64,000 bases of DNA, taken from assembly GCF_042477335.2 (NCBI RefSeq), contig NC_091256.1, forward strand, positions 37,602,001-37,666,000. Direction: 5' to 3'. Shown here in pieces: positions 27,853 to 42,800 of this stretch (position 1 is the first letter of the stretch; the number at the start of each line of letters is the position of its first letter). The position numbers were made by a program, and so were the translations under genes. A model generated the notes under the pieces. That model had not been told where the DNA came from. It worked only from the letters and a program-made list of their open reading frames with translations, and searched no databases. The stretch comes from Ovis canadensis. Its lineage: Eukaryota; Chordata; Mammalia; Artiodactyla; Bovidae.

Positions 27853-30800
27853 CTGTTGAAAGAATTTTTAAAATATTTACATATGCACAGACATGGGAGT
27901 ATAACACACCTTCAAAGAAATTAGGGGGCTGGGGGTGGGGGTGGGACGTTGATGTCATAGGAGAGAAATTAAACCAAAGAAAGGACTCTCTGCCATGTGA
28001 GGCAACCAGAGTAGCTGGATACCTCTTGTTGTCATAGGGGTTCCCTCAACAGGAACACCCCTGGTGCAGTGATATAAGATCTGGGATGTCTCAGAGCATT
28101 CACTTCCTCTACACAGCCTACTGAACTGCAAATCAAGTCCAACAAGGACCACAAAGAACTAGAAGTGACTTGCAATATGCTATAAGCTCCAACATGGAGA
28201 ACTTCTGTTCTGAGGGAAAAGATAAGGAGTTGAAAAGTCTCTTTGAACTTTATGCACAATGGACGTCACGTGGCGTCAAGGGACTGGAGACCGTCATGGA
28301 CGAAATGCCACAGACTAAAAGACTACAGATTTGAGGGAGGATACGTGGAGGTTTTTTGTTTTAGGATCTCGTGCTTTTGTGTTTTCCATAACAAGAGCCG
28401 GGAAGGAGAGTGTTCATGAAGCCAAGAGCAAGTCAGACTAGTCACTCAACTGGCAAACAAAACCAAACCCTTCCTCCCGCCTCCTCCTCCTGCAAACAAA
28501 GGGGAAAAAAAGAAAACCGAGTCGGACTTCAAGCCAAAGCTGAAAAGTTAACTGAGGGATCAATGTTATATCAAGGACTGCTTCTCTCTGTGAGGAAAGA
28601 TACTTGGCCAATACAGTCTTCAAAACTTGTGTGTGAGCCTCTGACTAAAAATTCAACATTTAGGCAATTTCCTTTTCAAAAAAACTTCAAAAGAAACCCA
28701 AGGAAGTTGTGTAGAGGCCACCTAGGAAATCTTTCTACCCAGGAAAGATTTCCAAAGGACTAAGAATGTTTAAATGTTAGATTAAAATGAAAATCTTCAA
28801 TCCAGTCCACTGATTTCAGAACCTGTGAAAGCCATACACAGGAGGAGAGCTTGGTATCTGACCAAGTGCTTCCACACTTGGGAACGAATCATTCTCCCCA
28901 CGTTTCAGTAACCACTGGACCTCTCTGTTAGAAAATTAAAGTAAGACCCAAATAATCAACTACTTCTAAGGGGCAGAGCTTTCCACAAGAAACTATAAGA
29001 AGTAAAAGTACACATTTGCTCTTGGTGTTCATTAAAGAAGGAAAGTGGCTGCATGTAAGATTATGCTTCTCTGGCACTAAAGTCTTTGTAGAAGCAAACA
29101 GGAGGACTCAAAAGAGAAGCATCTCTATATTTCTACTTTTGTCTGGTAATTTGAAAAGCTTTTTTGAATGGCTTTTTTTTTTTTCTTCCATTTTCATTAC
29201 AATCAGATGAATAAATATTATCCAAACCCCAAATGTTTAACTTAATAATAAATTTTGTTCCCAGGAAGACAGGCATCAAGATGAAAGTGAAAGTGAAGGT
29301 CGCTCAGTTGTGTCTGACTCTTTGCGATCCCATGGACTATACAGTCCATGGAATTCTCCAGGCCAGAAAACTGGAGTGTGTAGCCTTTCCCTTCTCCAGG
29401 GGATCTTCCAGGTCTCCTGCATTATAGGCAGATTCTTTACCAGCTGAGCCACAAGGGAAGCCCAAGAATACTGGAGTGGGTAGCCTATCCCTTCTCCAGC
29501 AGATCTTCCCAACCCAGGAATCAAACCAGGGTCTCCTGCATTGCAGGCAGATTCTTTACCAACTGAGCTATGAGAGAGTCAAGATGTATGAAGTCATTTA
29601 TACTGTACATCAAACAACAAAGGAGAAGAATGAGTCAGAATGAGGAGACGTGGGCCAGAATCCAAGCTCCAGATCCCAACACTGAAGTCATCTTAGCCAT
29701 CTCCCCAGAGAGTAATGCCCGGGCAGAGGGACACTCCCAGATGCACCCTGGTTTAGGACCTCAAGCTGGGCAGAAGCTCTCTGAAGGCACAGACCATGCT
29801 GGCCTGACAAATGATGAAAATACAGTAAAAATATCTCCCATTTGCTGTACATTAGACTCTGTCCAACTATACTAGCCTTTCCCTGAAAATACCCCCAGAA
29901 TGCCTGCCCAAAGAGTGTAGCCCTTTCAGACTAATATAGATATGTTATTGGTTTATATGTGCTGATATGATTTGATTACTTTGTTGGTTTACATGAAACA
30001 AAATTCAATGGTAGAGCAAGAACAAAGAATCTTGCCTCTGGTGCCCTGTTCAAACTCTCTAGCAGATTCACAAATCCCAACTTAAATACAAAATGTATTT
30101 CAAATTTCATAAGCTCAATTCCCATCACATTGTCCAATTATCTTCACTCTATTTATAAATGAAGATGGAACCCCAGACTTCTAGGGGCTGGTAAACCTGT
30201 AAATATGCTATTGATCATAATAGGAATCACTGGAAATGAGGTTCTGGGTCTAAATTTAAGACTATCAAAAATGTTAAATTCCACTTATTAACAAAGGGCA
30301 GCAGGCTGCACTGAAGCTACAATACACAGCCGTTTTCCCCAAGCCCCTCTCTGACACACATAAAGACATGATTCACTTACTCCCAGCAAATTGCGTGGAA
30401 CATATCCTTCCTTGTCGTTCAGGCGGGCCCACCACCATTCAATCTCATCTTCGTCTTCCCTGCGCACAATTGTCATGCAGTCTCCTTCTTTCATGGGCAG
30501 CTCGTCGTCATTCTGAGGTTCATAGTCCCAAAGTGCATAAATGACCCCTTTATTCATTATGCCCATTTTCTCCTGAACTCCTAAAATCATGTAAGATACA
30601 GCACAGAGTAAGTAACTCAGAGGATACCATGCTCAGAACCTGCAGCTCCATGAAACTAAATGAGAAGTAATGGGGACCTGCTGGAATGGGAGAAACTACT
30701 ACATTAAACATTCAATAAATAAACTTCCTGGGGCTGGGGAAGGAGAGGAATGCCAGCAGGGTACAAGGAACATATAAAAGACAAGTTAATGTATGCTATT

Positions 30801-33800
30801 AGCTTTGAACTAGCTCTAAAATTAACCAACACTTTATAAGCAGCTCTCAAAACTACTCTCACTCAGAATACAAAAACAATTACAAACCCAGGAATGAAAA
30901 AAACAACTGTTCAAGTCTAGAATATTAAAAAAGTGAATGAGACATCTGTCACATTTTAGCAGACTCACTAACTGTAATGACCAAGGGACTGTGGGATCAT
31001 TTTTGTTCTCTACCTAAAACTTACAGCAGGCAGAGAAAAAAGATCAAAATGTTGTCCCTGTTAAAGTGGTTTCTATTAATTTCCAAATAAGGAAAGATGG
31101 AAGAAATAAATATATATAATGTTAGAATGCAGAAAGAGGGACAGGTATTAGGATATAAAAGTCTATGTATAGTCAACTTGAATGAGAATCAGAATTCTAA
31201 GTCACTGGAGTCCACAAACTGGGGGAAGGAAAAAAAAATCCCCAAATGCTCACTTTTTACCAGAGTTAACAACAGATGTGCAGATGAACTAGGACTGCAG
31301 GTTTCATCTTTCTCCATTTATACCTCCCCATCCTCTAAGGTGACGCTAACAAGGAGTCACAATCATCAACAGGCAGGCAACACAGAGGAAGGGGAAGAGG
31401 AATTAAGACAACAATCTCCTGAGCAAGGCAGACCTCATTATTATTATTTTCACTTTTTTAGAAAAGCCAGAAAAATGCCTGCTTGCTTATGAACAGTCAG
31501 GTCTTTCGACTTCCGTGAGCCTAACTATCAGCCCTGAACCTATTGCTCCTGTGTCAGTTAAGGGTGTTGCACATGCTACCTGTCTCTCACTCTGGGCAAA
31601 GCTAGAAATTAAATCAGTCTTTTCCAACAGAAGGCTCTGACCCTGATCTAGAGGGTCAGGTTTCTACTCATGGGGACAAGGGAATTTCCAACTTTCCTGC
31701 TTATATAAGACATGCAAAATATGAGAGATTCACAAGGACAATAAGACTTGATACAACCATGATTCCACTAAGTTTTAAAGCTGGCCAGATGTGTTATCTG
31801 TTTGGGATGGAATGATGCGCTCAAAATAACAACTCGAGTCTCAATTCCAGGAAATCATTAGGCATGAAAGACAATTTCTCATTGTTTATCAAACCAAGAG
31901 TTACAAATTATTGTTTTAAACAGTTTCTGAGGGCCTAAAAACATGCTCCACCTCACTGGTAATTTGGGAAATGCAAACTAAAGCCACAGTGGGACAGGAT
32001 TCCAAACCCACCTGGCAACTACTTCTAGGGACACCAGGAGACGGAGGACAAAAATGGTCACCAGGGCGGAAGGAAGGGAGCAAGGAAGAGAGAGGGAGGG
32101 AGGGAGGAACGAAGCGGGAAAACAACCCAATGTCCGCCCGAAGTAAAATGGGAATACAGCTCGCGGGAGAGTCCCAAAATGGAACAGCAGCACAGTGGAG
32201 AGAAACGTCAGCTACAGGCAACACCACGGTGACTCAAAAGCCACAGTGAATGAGAAAGTCAGCTACAGGCAACACCACGGTGACTCAAAAGCCACAGTGA
32301 ATGAGAACGGAAGCCAGGCATCACTAGTACCGTTTCTTCTATATGAAGGTCCGAAACGGGCAGATAAACAGTATTAGTTGTAGGAGTCATACAGAGGTGA
32401 TTTAACTATTGTTATCAATTCCAGGGGGCAGTCACCAAAGACGTGAGAGGGGCTATGTCAGGAGAGGGGGCCCCACTGATGGCTGAGGGAGCTCAAGGGC
32501 TGTTTCCCAGGCTGGATACCTGGATGCTTTACTGTGTTCAGTCTAGTAGCATCAGTATTTAAACTACACATCAGAACTCTTCTCAGTATCCACGATACAT
32601 TTCACAAAATGTCCTTAAATGTTTTTAAAAATCACATTCCTTACTTAAATATAACTCAATCACCAGTATGAGCTATATTTTTTCAATATATGTTTTTAAT
32701 AAAACAAAACACATATTACATAACACTGATTTTTAAATACAATAATACATCAAAATTATTCTTTGATCTAGAGTTCAGAACACAAACAGTAAATGATCAT
32801 AATATCAACAATGAAAACTAAGAGCTGAGAGATAAAGAAGAGAACCTGCAGTCTGTGGTTCTTCCTCTGACTCTCGCCCTTCTCTCCTAGAGCGTGAAAA
32901 CAGGCCTAGTCACACCCTGAGCACAGCCAGAGAAGACATTTCACCTTGGGCATCTTCCCATGTCTGATGCCTGAGTGGTTTGGGGTCCTGGGACCTACCG
33001 CCTCATTTGTCTCTGGCTTTATCGCTTCTCCCTTCCTCGCAAGCCAGTCTAAAAACAAATACTAACCTCAACTTCTAAGATTTGTTAGAATTTTTCCCTG
33101 TAAATAACAACGCCAACCAACATCTATCCATCTAAAACCTCAAGTTCATTTTTCTCTGGGTACAGCACTGATGTTATTATCCATTAGAATCATAAACTCA
33201 AAAATAAGAGAACAAAAGAGTCCAAAAATTAGCTCTGAAGTACATTCAGACAAGTCTGAATCAGATTTATCTACTTTGTGACAAGTCTGATTTAGCAGGA
33301 AAACTTGAATCAGTTGGATTCTTACTCCAACAATGCATTTCTCTTGATCATCTTAGAACGGGGGAGGAGAGTTCTGCGTACTTATGTGCAAAGATACAGC
33401 AAGATACAGCATCATTTGCCAAGTACTGAGGTCTTACTAGAGGATCTTTTGATGGTCAAAAGCTATTAATCCCGATAGATGCAATGCTGCATCACTGTCT
33501 TTTGTTGGTAAAGATGTCCCTGACAATAGCTGCTTCTAGACACACACGGGCACACACACACACACAAAAGCTGCATTCACATTTGAGATCAAGGCTGCCC
33601 TATTTTCAATGCCTAGGACAATGTACCAACACAAAATGCTTTCCCAAATAATAAGTGAAAGTCGTTCAGTCGTGTCTGACTCTGCGACCTCATGGACTAC
33701 ACAGTCCATGGAATTCTCCAGGCCAGAATGCTGGCGTGGGTAGCCTTTCCCTTTTCCAGGGGGTCTTCCCAAGCCCAGGGATCGAACCCAGGTTTCCTGC

Positions 33801-36800
33801 ATTGCAGACGGATTCTTTACCAGCTGAGCCACAAGGGAAGCCAAGAATACTGAAGTGGGTAGCCTATCCCTTCTCCAACGGATCATCCCAACCCAGGAAC
33901 CAAACCAGGGTCTCCTGCATTGCAGGCGGATTCCTTACCAACTGAGCTATCAGGGAACCCCCAAATAATAAGAACACTTATCAAATGATGCCCTAGAGAT
34001 ACAGGATACACGAATGCAGTAATCAATACGTGTGTATCGAGTTGCTCCATACCATACAGAAATTGCGAGCACTGGGTATAGCCTTCTTCCATCTCCTCGC
34101 ACTTATCGGCAGCCGTCTGCATGTCACTGTAGGTCATGGCAAACACAGCAGCTCCTGACTCCACCAAGAACTTACACACCTGGACGTTGTTACAGGAGGC
34201 AGCGCAATGCAGGGGAGTCCTGTGGAGAAGGACACAGCAAGGGCTAGAGACGGATTCCCAAACTGAATGACAACTGCTATGACAGAGTGTCTGTAAAGAG
34301 AGTTCTCAAGTCTGTCATCTACCAAGCCCCTCCTGAGAACCTTTCACACAGATTTTTGAAAATCAGTTAAACCCAGATATCTGGGCCCATCTGAGAATTA
34401 CAGAGCCACAAAGATAAATGTCAGCGTGCGGGACCACACCAGGGCCCGGGCAGCACAGCAGGTGAGAGCAATCAAGGACATGGACGTGTCTGATCATCTA
34501 AAGCAGGATACAACATATTTAGTTCACGCTCTGCAGCATCCAGTCTAATTATTTCTGCCACAGTGGAGGTTATAATCCTTTAAATAACAGGTCTTTCCTC
34601 AAAACATGCACCTTTAAAGATCCCTTTTGAAGGAACTAAGTTGCACCTAAAGAACTCCCTTAGTCCAACACTCAAAATCCTTACTAAAACTTAATTGGGA
34701 AAAAAAAAAAAAAAGCCAATTCAATCTGGATCAGAAAAAATGACTGTAAAATACACATCTCAATCTCTGATGAGCAGATACTTATGAATACCATGACAGA
34801 GAATCTTCTCTAGCATCTCAAATGTTTTGTAATGTATTATAAATGACTCCAGATTCATAGTAAAGGTGGAAGAGTCAGGACCACTGCTCAAACTCAGAAG
34901 ACAGGCTTGAAGACATTAATCAGGCCCTGAAGTACATGAAATTTCACTTCTTTACCCTCTTCCTTCCCTCCTCGTCATTTTATTCCCTTTGGGTCTTTCA
35001 GAACAGAAGTTTATTTCCTATCACCCATCCCAAACACTGTGTTCAATAGTTTGGTGAATATTACTATAGATTTTGAACTGCATGGCTTTTTTAATAGTGA
35101 ACAATTATACATAATCTAAACTCCCAATATCAGGAAAACAAAGGCATTATGACACATTAAGAATTTGTTTTGCTTATGGTATAAAGTTAAACTAAAAAAG
35201 TAGGCATAAAAAAGACAAATACTACATGTTATCACTTATATGCAGAATCTAAAAAATAAATAAATGAATACAAGAAAACATGTAGACTCACAGATACAGA
35301 GAACAAACTAGTGTTACCAGTGCGGAAAGTGCAGCAAGGAAGACAAGAAGACAGGGATGAGGGACTCGGAGAGACAGACTACTATGTATGAAATAAATAC
35401 AGCACGGGCAACAGAGCCAATATTTTAGAAATAACTAAGCAGAGTATAATCTATAAAACCTTTGAATTCCTATGTTATACACCTGAAACTAATAGAATAT
35501 TGCAACTCAACTATATCTCAATTTAAAAAAACAAAACTCCACTGAGAGCTAAACTAAAAAAACAAAGAGACATGAAAAGCTATATATATATATACACACA
35601 CATTCATAAATGAGCTTGAAGGAAATATATTAAAATACTGACGGTAGGGTACACATGGCTTGTTTTCCTCATTTCTCTATTTTTGCATGTTTCCATATTG
35701 GGCTCATATTTTATACATATTCATTTTTTTAAACTGGAACCAAAATGCTTCTCAGAGTATCATTTATAACAAAACAAAAAATTGGAAAAACAATCTAAAC
35801 ATCTAACAAGAAGGAGACAGTCACAGTAAATGAGTCACAGCCAAGTGGTAGAAGAGGCTTTTTTGAATCTATGCATATGGGTGCCTGCAATTTATCTGCA
35901 ATGTAAACTTTATATCACAATTATTTCCATATCAAGAGAAGAAACAGCCTACAAAATTAAAATACTTGAATAAACATGGTGTGATTTACAACTTAAAAAA
36001 ATTTTCCATATAGAAAGAAGTAAATTTTTGGTATTTTCCACTCCCCAAAAAAGCATACCATAATTTAAAATTTTATTTTTTCAAAAAATGAAATACAAAA
36101 TTTCCTATCCATTCAATTATCCTGATAACTTCAGTTATCAGAAGTAACAGTAACTTATTTGGGCCTTTGATATTATTTGTTAATAATAATGTATTATCTT
36201 ATAAACAATAATATTCATCAATTGCAATAGTATCTCCTAGGATTTATCCACAAACCAGTTCCACAAAATGCTCCATGAAAAATGGATTCCACAGTCAAAA
36301 ATATTTGGGAAAGGTTATAAATTATTCAATATGATCCCCTCTTAAGAGACACATGGTAGTTTCAGGGAGGTGGAAGGAAATGCTTAAATGAGCATTTCTC
36401 AGATCTGCTGAAACATGCCAGTGAACTGTGTACCACTTTGGGACATTTCTTATTTTTATTATTTAACTACTAAACTTCTAAAACTCCATCTGCTTCCAGA
36501 ACAGGAGTGAGAGGACTGTTACCATGAGGACATGTTAATTCCTTGAAAGCTCTCCCACGTCTCTCCTTTTAGATTATAAACAGCATGAGGACACGCACTG
36601 ACATACTTCTCTGCCTTCCAGAAGCACCTACAGCACTGCTCCTCTGCTGCCTACACGGCAGATACAACTGAAGCCAGAATGGAGTTTAAAAGAAAAGCTT
36701 ACCATCCATCACTGTCAGCAGCATTGACATTTACACCAAACTGTACCAGGAATTTCACAATTTCAGTGTGACCTGCACACACAGCGTTGTGAAGAGCTGT

Positions 36801-39800
36801 AATACCTTCATCATTAGGCAGGCTTGGGTCGTCAACCTATAACGTCAATAAGAAGGGCGACTGTTACTCAAATTTCTCGTTGCCCGAATGATCAAATATT
36901 AGCTGGCTCTTTAGGACTAAGAGAACTGAAAGAGACTCTTGTAGTAATTTTTTTTTTTCAAGAAAATAATAATTAAAACCTACAGAAGCCAAAAAACTGT
37001 ACCAAGAACAGTTCTAGAAGATAGACATTAAGTAGGCACTCACTATAAAAAGGTTTTTTAAAAACTGAAAAAGTCCCAGCAACTATAACCTTACAGTCAT
37101 TTTTGTTTATTTATCCTCCAACTTCCCACCACAAATTAGTGTCTAAGCAGAAGTCACATTTGCCATAAAGAGAAAGAAAGGTCAAACTAAAAATATTTTA
37201 AATAGCAGGCTTCTGAAAAGTAGGGACCACAATTGAACCACTGCAGAGTACAAATCCATACATGAACAATTTTTAAAGGCGGGTCATGATCTCCCTGGGA
37301 GAGCAAAGTACCCCAGACAAAACTGAACGTCCACATTATTGAAATTGTTACAGCCACAGTCTTAAAACAGAGAAGCTGGTTGTGGAGCATGCTCAAGAGT
37401 TCCTCTCAACAAACCCAACTCCCAAAAGAGAAAACAATGTAAATTACAGTAGCTTTCTGATCAGAGCTTTAAAACAAAATACAAGGTCATATTTATGAAA
37501 TTAACTAATCCAGTCATACCTCATAAATAATTCTCTGTACAAGGTCAAATTCTCCCTCCAACGAGGAATCTAGAAGCAAAGCAAGAGGGTTGAATTTCAC
37601 CCTCATTCCATGCGCAATCCGCTCGGAACCAGTTTTACGCAAGTTTGTCCTTTTGCCCTGCAGAAGAAACACAGGGAAGATTTAGGAGACCAAAAAACAA
37701 CAAAAAGGAGAGGAGTAACATCTCAGCTGAGTTAGTAAAAAGAACTTTAAAATATATATATTTAGCAGATTTTATTAAAGTGTAACATTATGCTAGAAAG
37801 TATATAAATCATAATACATAGCTTAATATTTATATATGCACATAACAGAGTGGAAAGAACTTAACTCTTTAAAACTTAGTGTCACATTTGGGTAACACTG
37901 GGCTAAGAGTAAAATCTGTAAAGCAGACTGGATATTTGTCGAGGATCAAAATTAGCCAAGACTGGTCTTTAAATTACCTAATATAGTAGAACAAACCCCA
38001 CATGATTAATCTGTGCAAGAGCACAAACTCTAAATTGTGATAGCTGACATTTATTGAATGATTATTCTTTTATTCTTCACGAAAACTCTATTATCCCATT
38101 TTACAGATAAGGAAATTGAGGCACACAGCCTGTAAACATCAGTCAGAGACAGAATCAAATCCAAGTAATCAGGCTTCTGCAAAATCCTTCCTTTTAGCCA
38201 TTTCACAACATAAAGCCTCTTGTAGGGTTGGAGGAAAAGTATAAGGAAAAATATAAAGATCAGTCTGACTTAGATAAACCAGGGAAGAATCCTACCAGTC
38301 TTAAAATGCAATCACTATTTTACATTTGAAAATTTAACTGTATTCCAAGATATACGAATAAATTATCACGTCTTCTCTACATTTTAATACATCAGGCTTA
38401 AAAAAACTAGGCAACCAGATCTAACACTCTCTCTAAGATAGGTTTCTTAAACACAACCAACAGAGTAGAAACATTTCCTAGGGTATGATATACCACACTT
38501 CTTTCTTTTATTTCAGATGTGGAAACTACTGAGTTTTGAAAAACATTAAGTGGCAATCAATATATTTCACAAATGTACAGTGGTTAAAATGCTGTCTCTT
38601 GAAAAAAAAAGAAGTGTAAATATTACATGGCAGCGATAATACAACTCATAAATAGTACAGCCATATCCACTTTCAAACAAAAGTACAAAACAGAGGCTTC
38701 TACTTAAATACGCGCTAAGAAGGAAAAACTTTATAAATCCCTTTCCTAGGAAGAGAATAACAGGATCTCTTAGGAACACTAAGAGAATCATGCCTCAGAA
38801 CTCAGAAGCATGAATTTGTTTAAAAAAAAAGAAAAAACAAGTATTAAGTTCTATTTTAAAACATTTCCCCTTACAATTCAATGTTCACTGTCTCAAACTT
38901 TTAAACAAATGTTGACTGTAAACTAGTAGCTAAAGCAACCTGCGTGAACTTCCAGATGTTCAAGCTGGTTTTAGAAAAGGCAGAGGAACCAGAGATCAAA
39001 TTGCCAACACTGCTGGATCATCGAAAAAGCAAGAGAGTTCCAGAAAAACATCTATTTCTGCTTTATTGACTATGCCAAAGCCTTTGACTGTCTGGATCAC
39101 AAGAAACTGTGGACAATTCTGAAAGAGATGGCAACACCAGACCACCTGACCTGCCTCTTGAGAAACCTATATGCAGGTCAGGAAGCAACAGTTAGTACTG
39201 GACATGGAACAACAGACTGGTTCCATATAGGAAAAGGAGGACGTCAAGGCTGTCACCCTGCTTATTTAACTTATATGCAGAGTACATCATGAGAAACGCT
39301 GGGCTGAAAGAAGCACAAGGTGGAATCAAGATTGCCAGGAGAAATATCAATAACCTCAGATATGCAGACGACACCACCCTTATGGCAGAAAGTGAAGAGG
39401 AACTAAAAAGCCTCTTGATGAAAGTGAAAGAGGAGAGTGAAAAAGTTGGCTTAAAGCTCAACATTCAGAAAACGAAGATAATGGCATCCGGTCCCATCAC
39501 TTCATGGGAAATAGATGGGGAAACAGTGGAAACAGTGTCAGACTTTATTTTGGGGGGCTCCAAATCACTGCAGATGGTGACTGCAGCCATGAAGTTAAAA
39601 GACGCTTACTTCTTGGAAGAAAAGTTATGACCAACCTAGATAGCATATTCAAAAGCAGAGACATTACTTTGCCGATTAAGGTCCGTCTAGTCAAGGCTAT
39701 GGTTTTTCCAGTGGTCATGTATGGATGTGAGAGTTGGACGTGAAGAAAGCTGAGTGCTGAAGAATTGATGCTTTTGAACTGTGGTGTTGGAGAAGACTCT

Positions 39801-42800
39801 TGAGAGTCCCTTGGACTGCGAGGAGATCCAACCAGTCCATTCTGAAGGAGATCAGCCGTGGGATTTCTTTGGAAGGAATGATGCTGAAGCTGAAACTCCA
39901 GTACTTTGGTCACCTCATTGAAGAGTTGACTCATTGGAAAAGACCCTGATGCTGGGAGGGATTGAGGGCAGGAGGAGAAGGGGACGACAGAGGATGAGAT
40001 GGCTGGATGGCATCACTGACTCATGAGTCTGAGTGAACTCCGGGAGATGGTGATGGACAGGGAGGCCTGGTGTGCTGCGATTCATGGGGTCGCAAAGAGA
40101 CACGACTGAGCAACTGAACTGAAAGCAACGTTGGATAATCATTATTTTTGAATACTACCACATATAAAGATGTAATAAGGGATCAAATGCATAAAACACT
40201 TAAAAAAAATCTTTAGCAATATTTATTTAATTTTTTTGGCCACGTGGCATGTGGGATCCTAGTTCCCCAACAAGGGATCAAAAACCCATGCCTCCCGTAT
40301 GGAAGCGAGGAGTCTTAACCACTGGATCGCCAGGATGGTACCTAGATCAGTTTTTTAGAAATCCTTATAATATACTATGTTGCCTTTGCCCAGGTTTTAA
40401 AAATTCATAGCTTGCATTCCTACTGAAATAAAACTGACTTCAAATTAAACTCTGAAAAAACTGACTTTAAAGACATTCTCACTACTTCAAAGAGGCATAA
40501 TAAACTCCCAAAGAAAAGCTTAATATTTGGAAGGAGTCTGGGAGACATGTCCAAGTCAAGATACACAAAGCTTTAGAATAGCTTCATGTCATCTAAAATG
40601 TATGGAATGCGCAAAAGCAGATCTAAGAGGGAGCTTTCTTTACACACTTACCCCAGGAAACAAGGAAAACCTCAAATAAACAACCTAATCTTATATCTAA
40701 TGCAACTAGAGAAAGAAGAACAAAGAAAACCCTATGTCAGCAGAAGGAATCACAAAGATTAGAGCAGAAATAAAGAAACAGAGATAAAGAAAACAACAGA
40801 AAAGATGAATGGAACCAAAAGCTGGTTCTTCAAAAAGGTAAAATTGATAAACCTTTAGCCAGACTCATCAAGAAAAAAGGGAGAGGGCGCAAATCAATAA
40901 AACTAGAAACGAAAGACAGATGTTACCACTGACACCACAGGAATACCAACGACCTTGAGAGACTACTACAAACAATTCATGCCAATAATATGGACAACCT
41001 GGAAGAAATGGACAAATTCTTAGAAAGGTACAATCTTCCAAGGCTGAACCAGGACGAAATAGAAAATATGAACAGACCAACTACAACTGCTGAAACAGAA
41101 TAAATGTCAGAGCACAAGGAAACCTGAGGGATCACTATGATACTGGGAGATTTCAAACCAGGCTGAAGGTGAGGATGAGGCTAAAGACTGTATACCCCAC
41201 TCTCTCCTACGCCCCAATTCAAGCAGAACCCAATTCTTCCAGAACCATTACAATTTTATTGATGTCGGAAGTTGGAGGCTCCATCTAAACATGACACTGA
41301 AAACCTGGAAATAAATTTCAACACTAGAAAAAGTCAAGTTTGAAAGAGTGATGTCACCAACAAGAAGTTAAATCATCTGCCTTATTTCACAGTGCTAAAC
41401 TAATGATCAAAAATTCCAGACGCAGTCTTTTCATTCCCAGTGTTGCTTACCTAACATGCATGCAACACCAGCTACAGAAGAAACAGCAGACGTGGTATTT
41501 ATAGGTATAAGAACAAAACTTTTGTTTCCTTCATAAAGAAAGGGGTTCTTCCTAAAAAGTGAAAATGTTCATGATACTGAATATACTGCAGTTTGATAAC
41601 ATTTGTAAGATCCACTCTGTGCCAAGAGAATTGCAAAGTGAAGACATTTGTTACAATCAGCAGTTTAAACACAGATCTTCATTTGTGAATGGCTGTAAGT
41701 ACTCGCTGGTGTTTTGCTGAGTTGTGACCATCAGCCACCCAGAAAGCTGTGACAAGATAAAAGCTTTCTGCAATGAAAGGTTTTACTTACAGGAGGCAGA
41801 GAAACCTGCCCGGTGATCTCAGGCGGACACAAGCTCACAGAGTCTTCTCCCGGGCCTTCTGGTTCCCCAGATGGGTATGGTGGGGGTGGGTAGGGGGGGT
41901 ACTCCTCCAGGTACACTTCCAGCAGAGGGGGAGCCTCTGGGTTTGGTTCTTCCACACTGTTCTGGAAATTCGGGCTGCTGTCTGGGACTCCTTCAGGCAC
42001 ATACTCGAGGCCTGCAGAAGGAGCTGGCGCGTCACTGCTCTCTGTATTGGCACTCCCGGCCTCCTCCGGGGATGCCGGCTCAGAAACCAGAGGGACCACC
42101 TCCTTCTCTGGCTCCACAGGCAAATATGGGTTCTGGATCTCCAGCGGGCTTTCTGGGCTGGCAGTCCCAGAAGCAGACTTGGATGGGTAAGCTGGGACAG
42201 AAATGGTCTCCATGGCGGCGATGGTGGTCCTCTGATACAGAAGTTTCTGAATATTCGGCCCATTAGGACCCTCGGGTTCTGTGATAGAGCTGCGTTTCTT
42301 TAGCGGCCGTGGGGCGTTCGACAGTTTCTTTCGTAGGGCTTCCAGGTCAGCATCACTCTGGTTTCGGTAAGGATTAGATAGGAAAGGCAGTAATTTGGTC
42401 GGGCTGAGCGGCCGAGGAATCCTTTCATTTTCGTGGGTCTCCTGAACTGAAGAAACAGGCTCTGTTTCGGGTTCTGGGCTGCCAGATTTGCCCTGGTTAT
42501 TGGAATAAATGTTCTCTGGGAGCTGCTGTTGGTTCTGAGCAGCAGCAATCACAGGCTTCCCATACACTAATTGGAATGGGGGGGGGGGGGGGAAAGCTTT
42601 GATTAATATTAAACAAAACTAGCAAATAACAGACAGAAGTAACAATAATTAAAGCCTCTTTTAATTTCACAGTTATTACATAAATACCCTTCAATACAAC
42701 TAATTTTTAAGAATAACAAACAGAGCAAAGTTTCCACCATTGCATAATACATTTAGGTTAAATCAAAACCCTCACTGATTGTAAACAGGCCCCATTATTT

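Noticed and set aside
39289..39743. Long + strand open frames with reverse-transcriptase text
   Set aside because: They are parts of a truncated, frameshifted BovB element, not a host gene.
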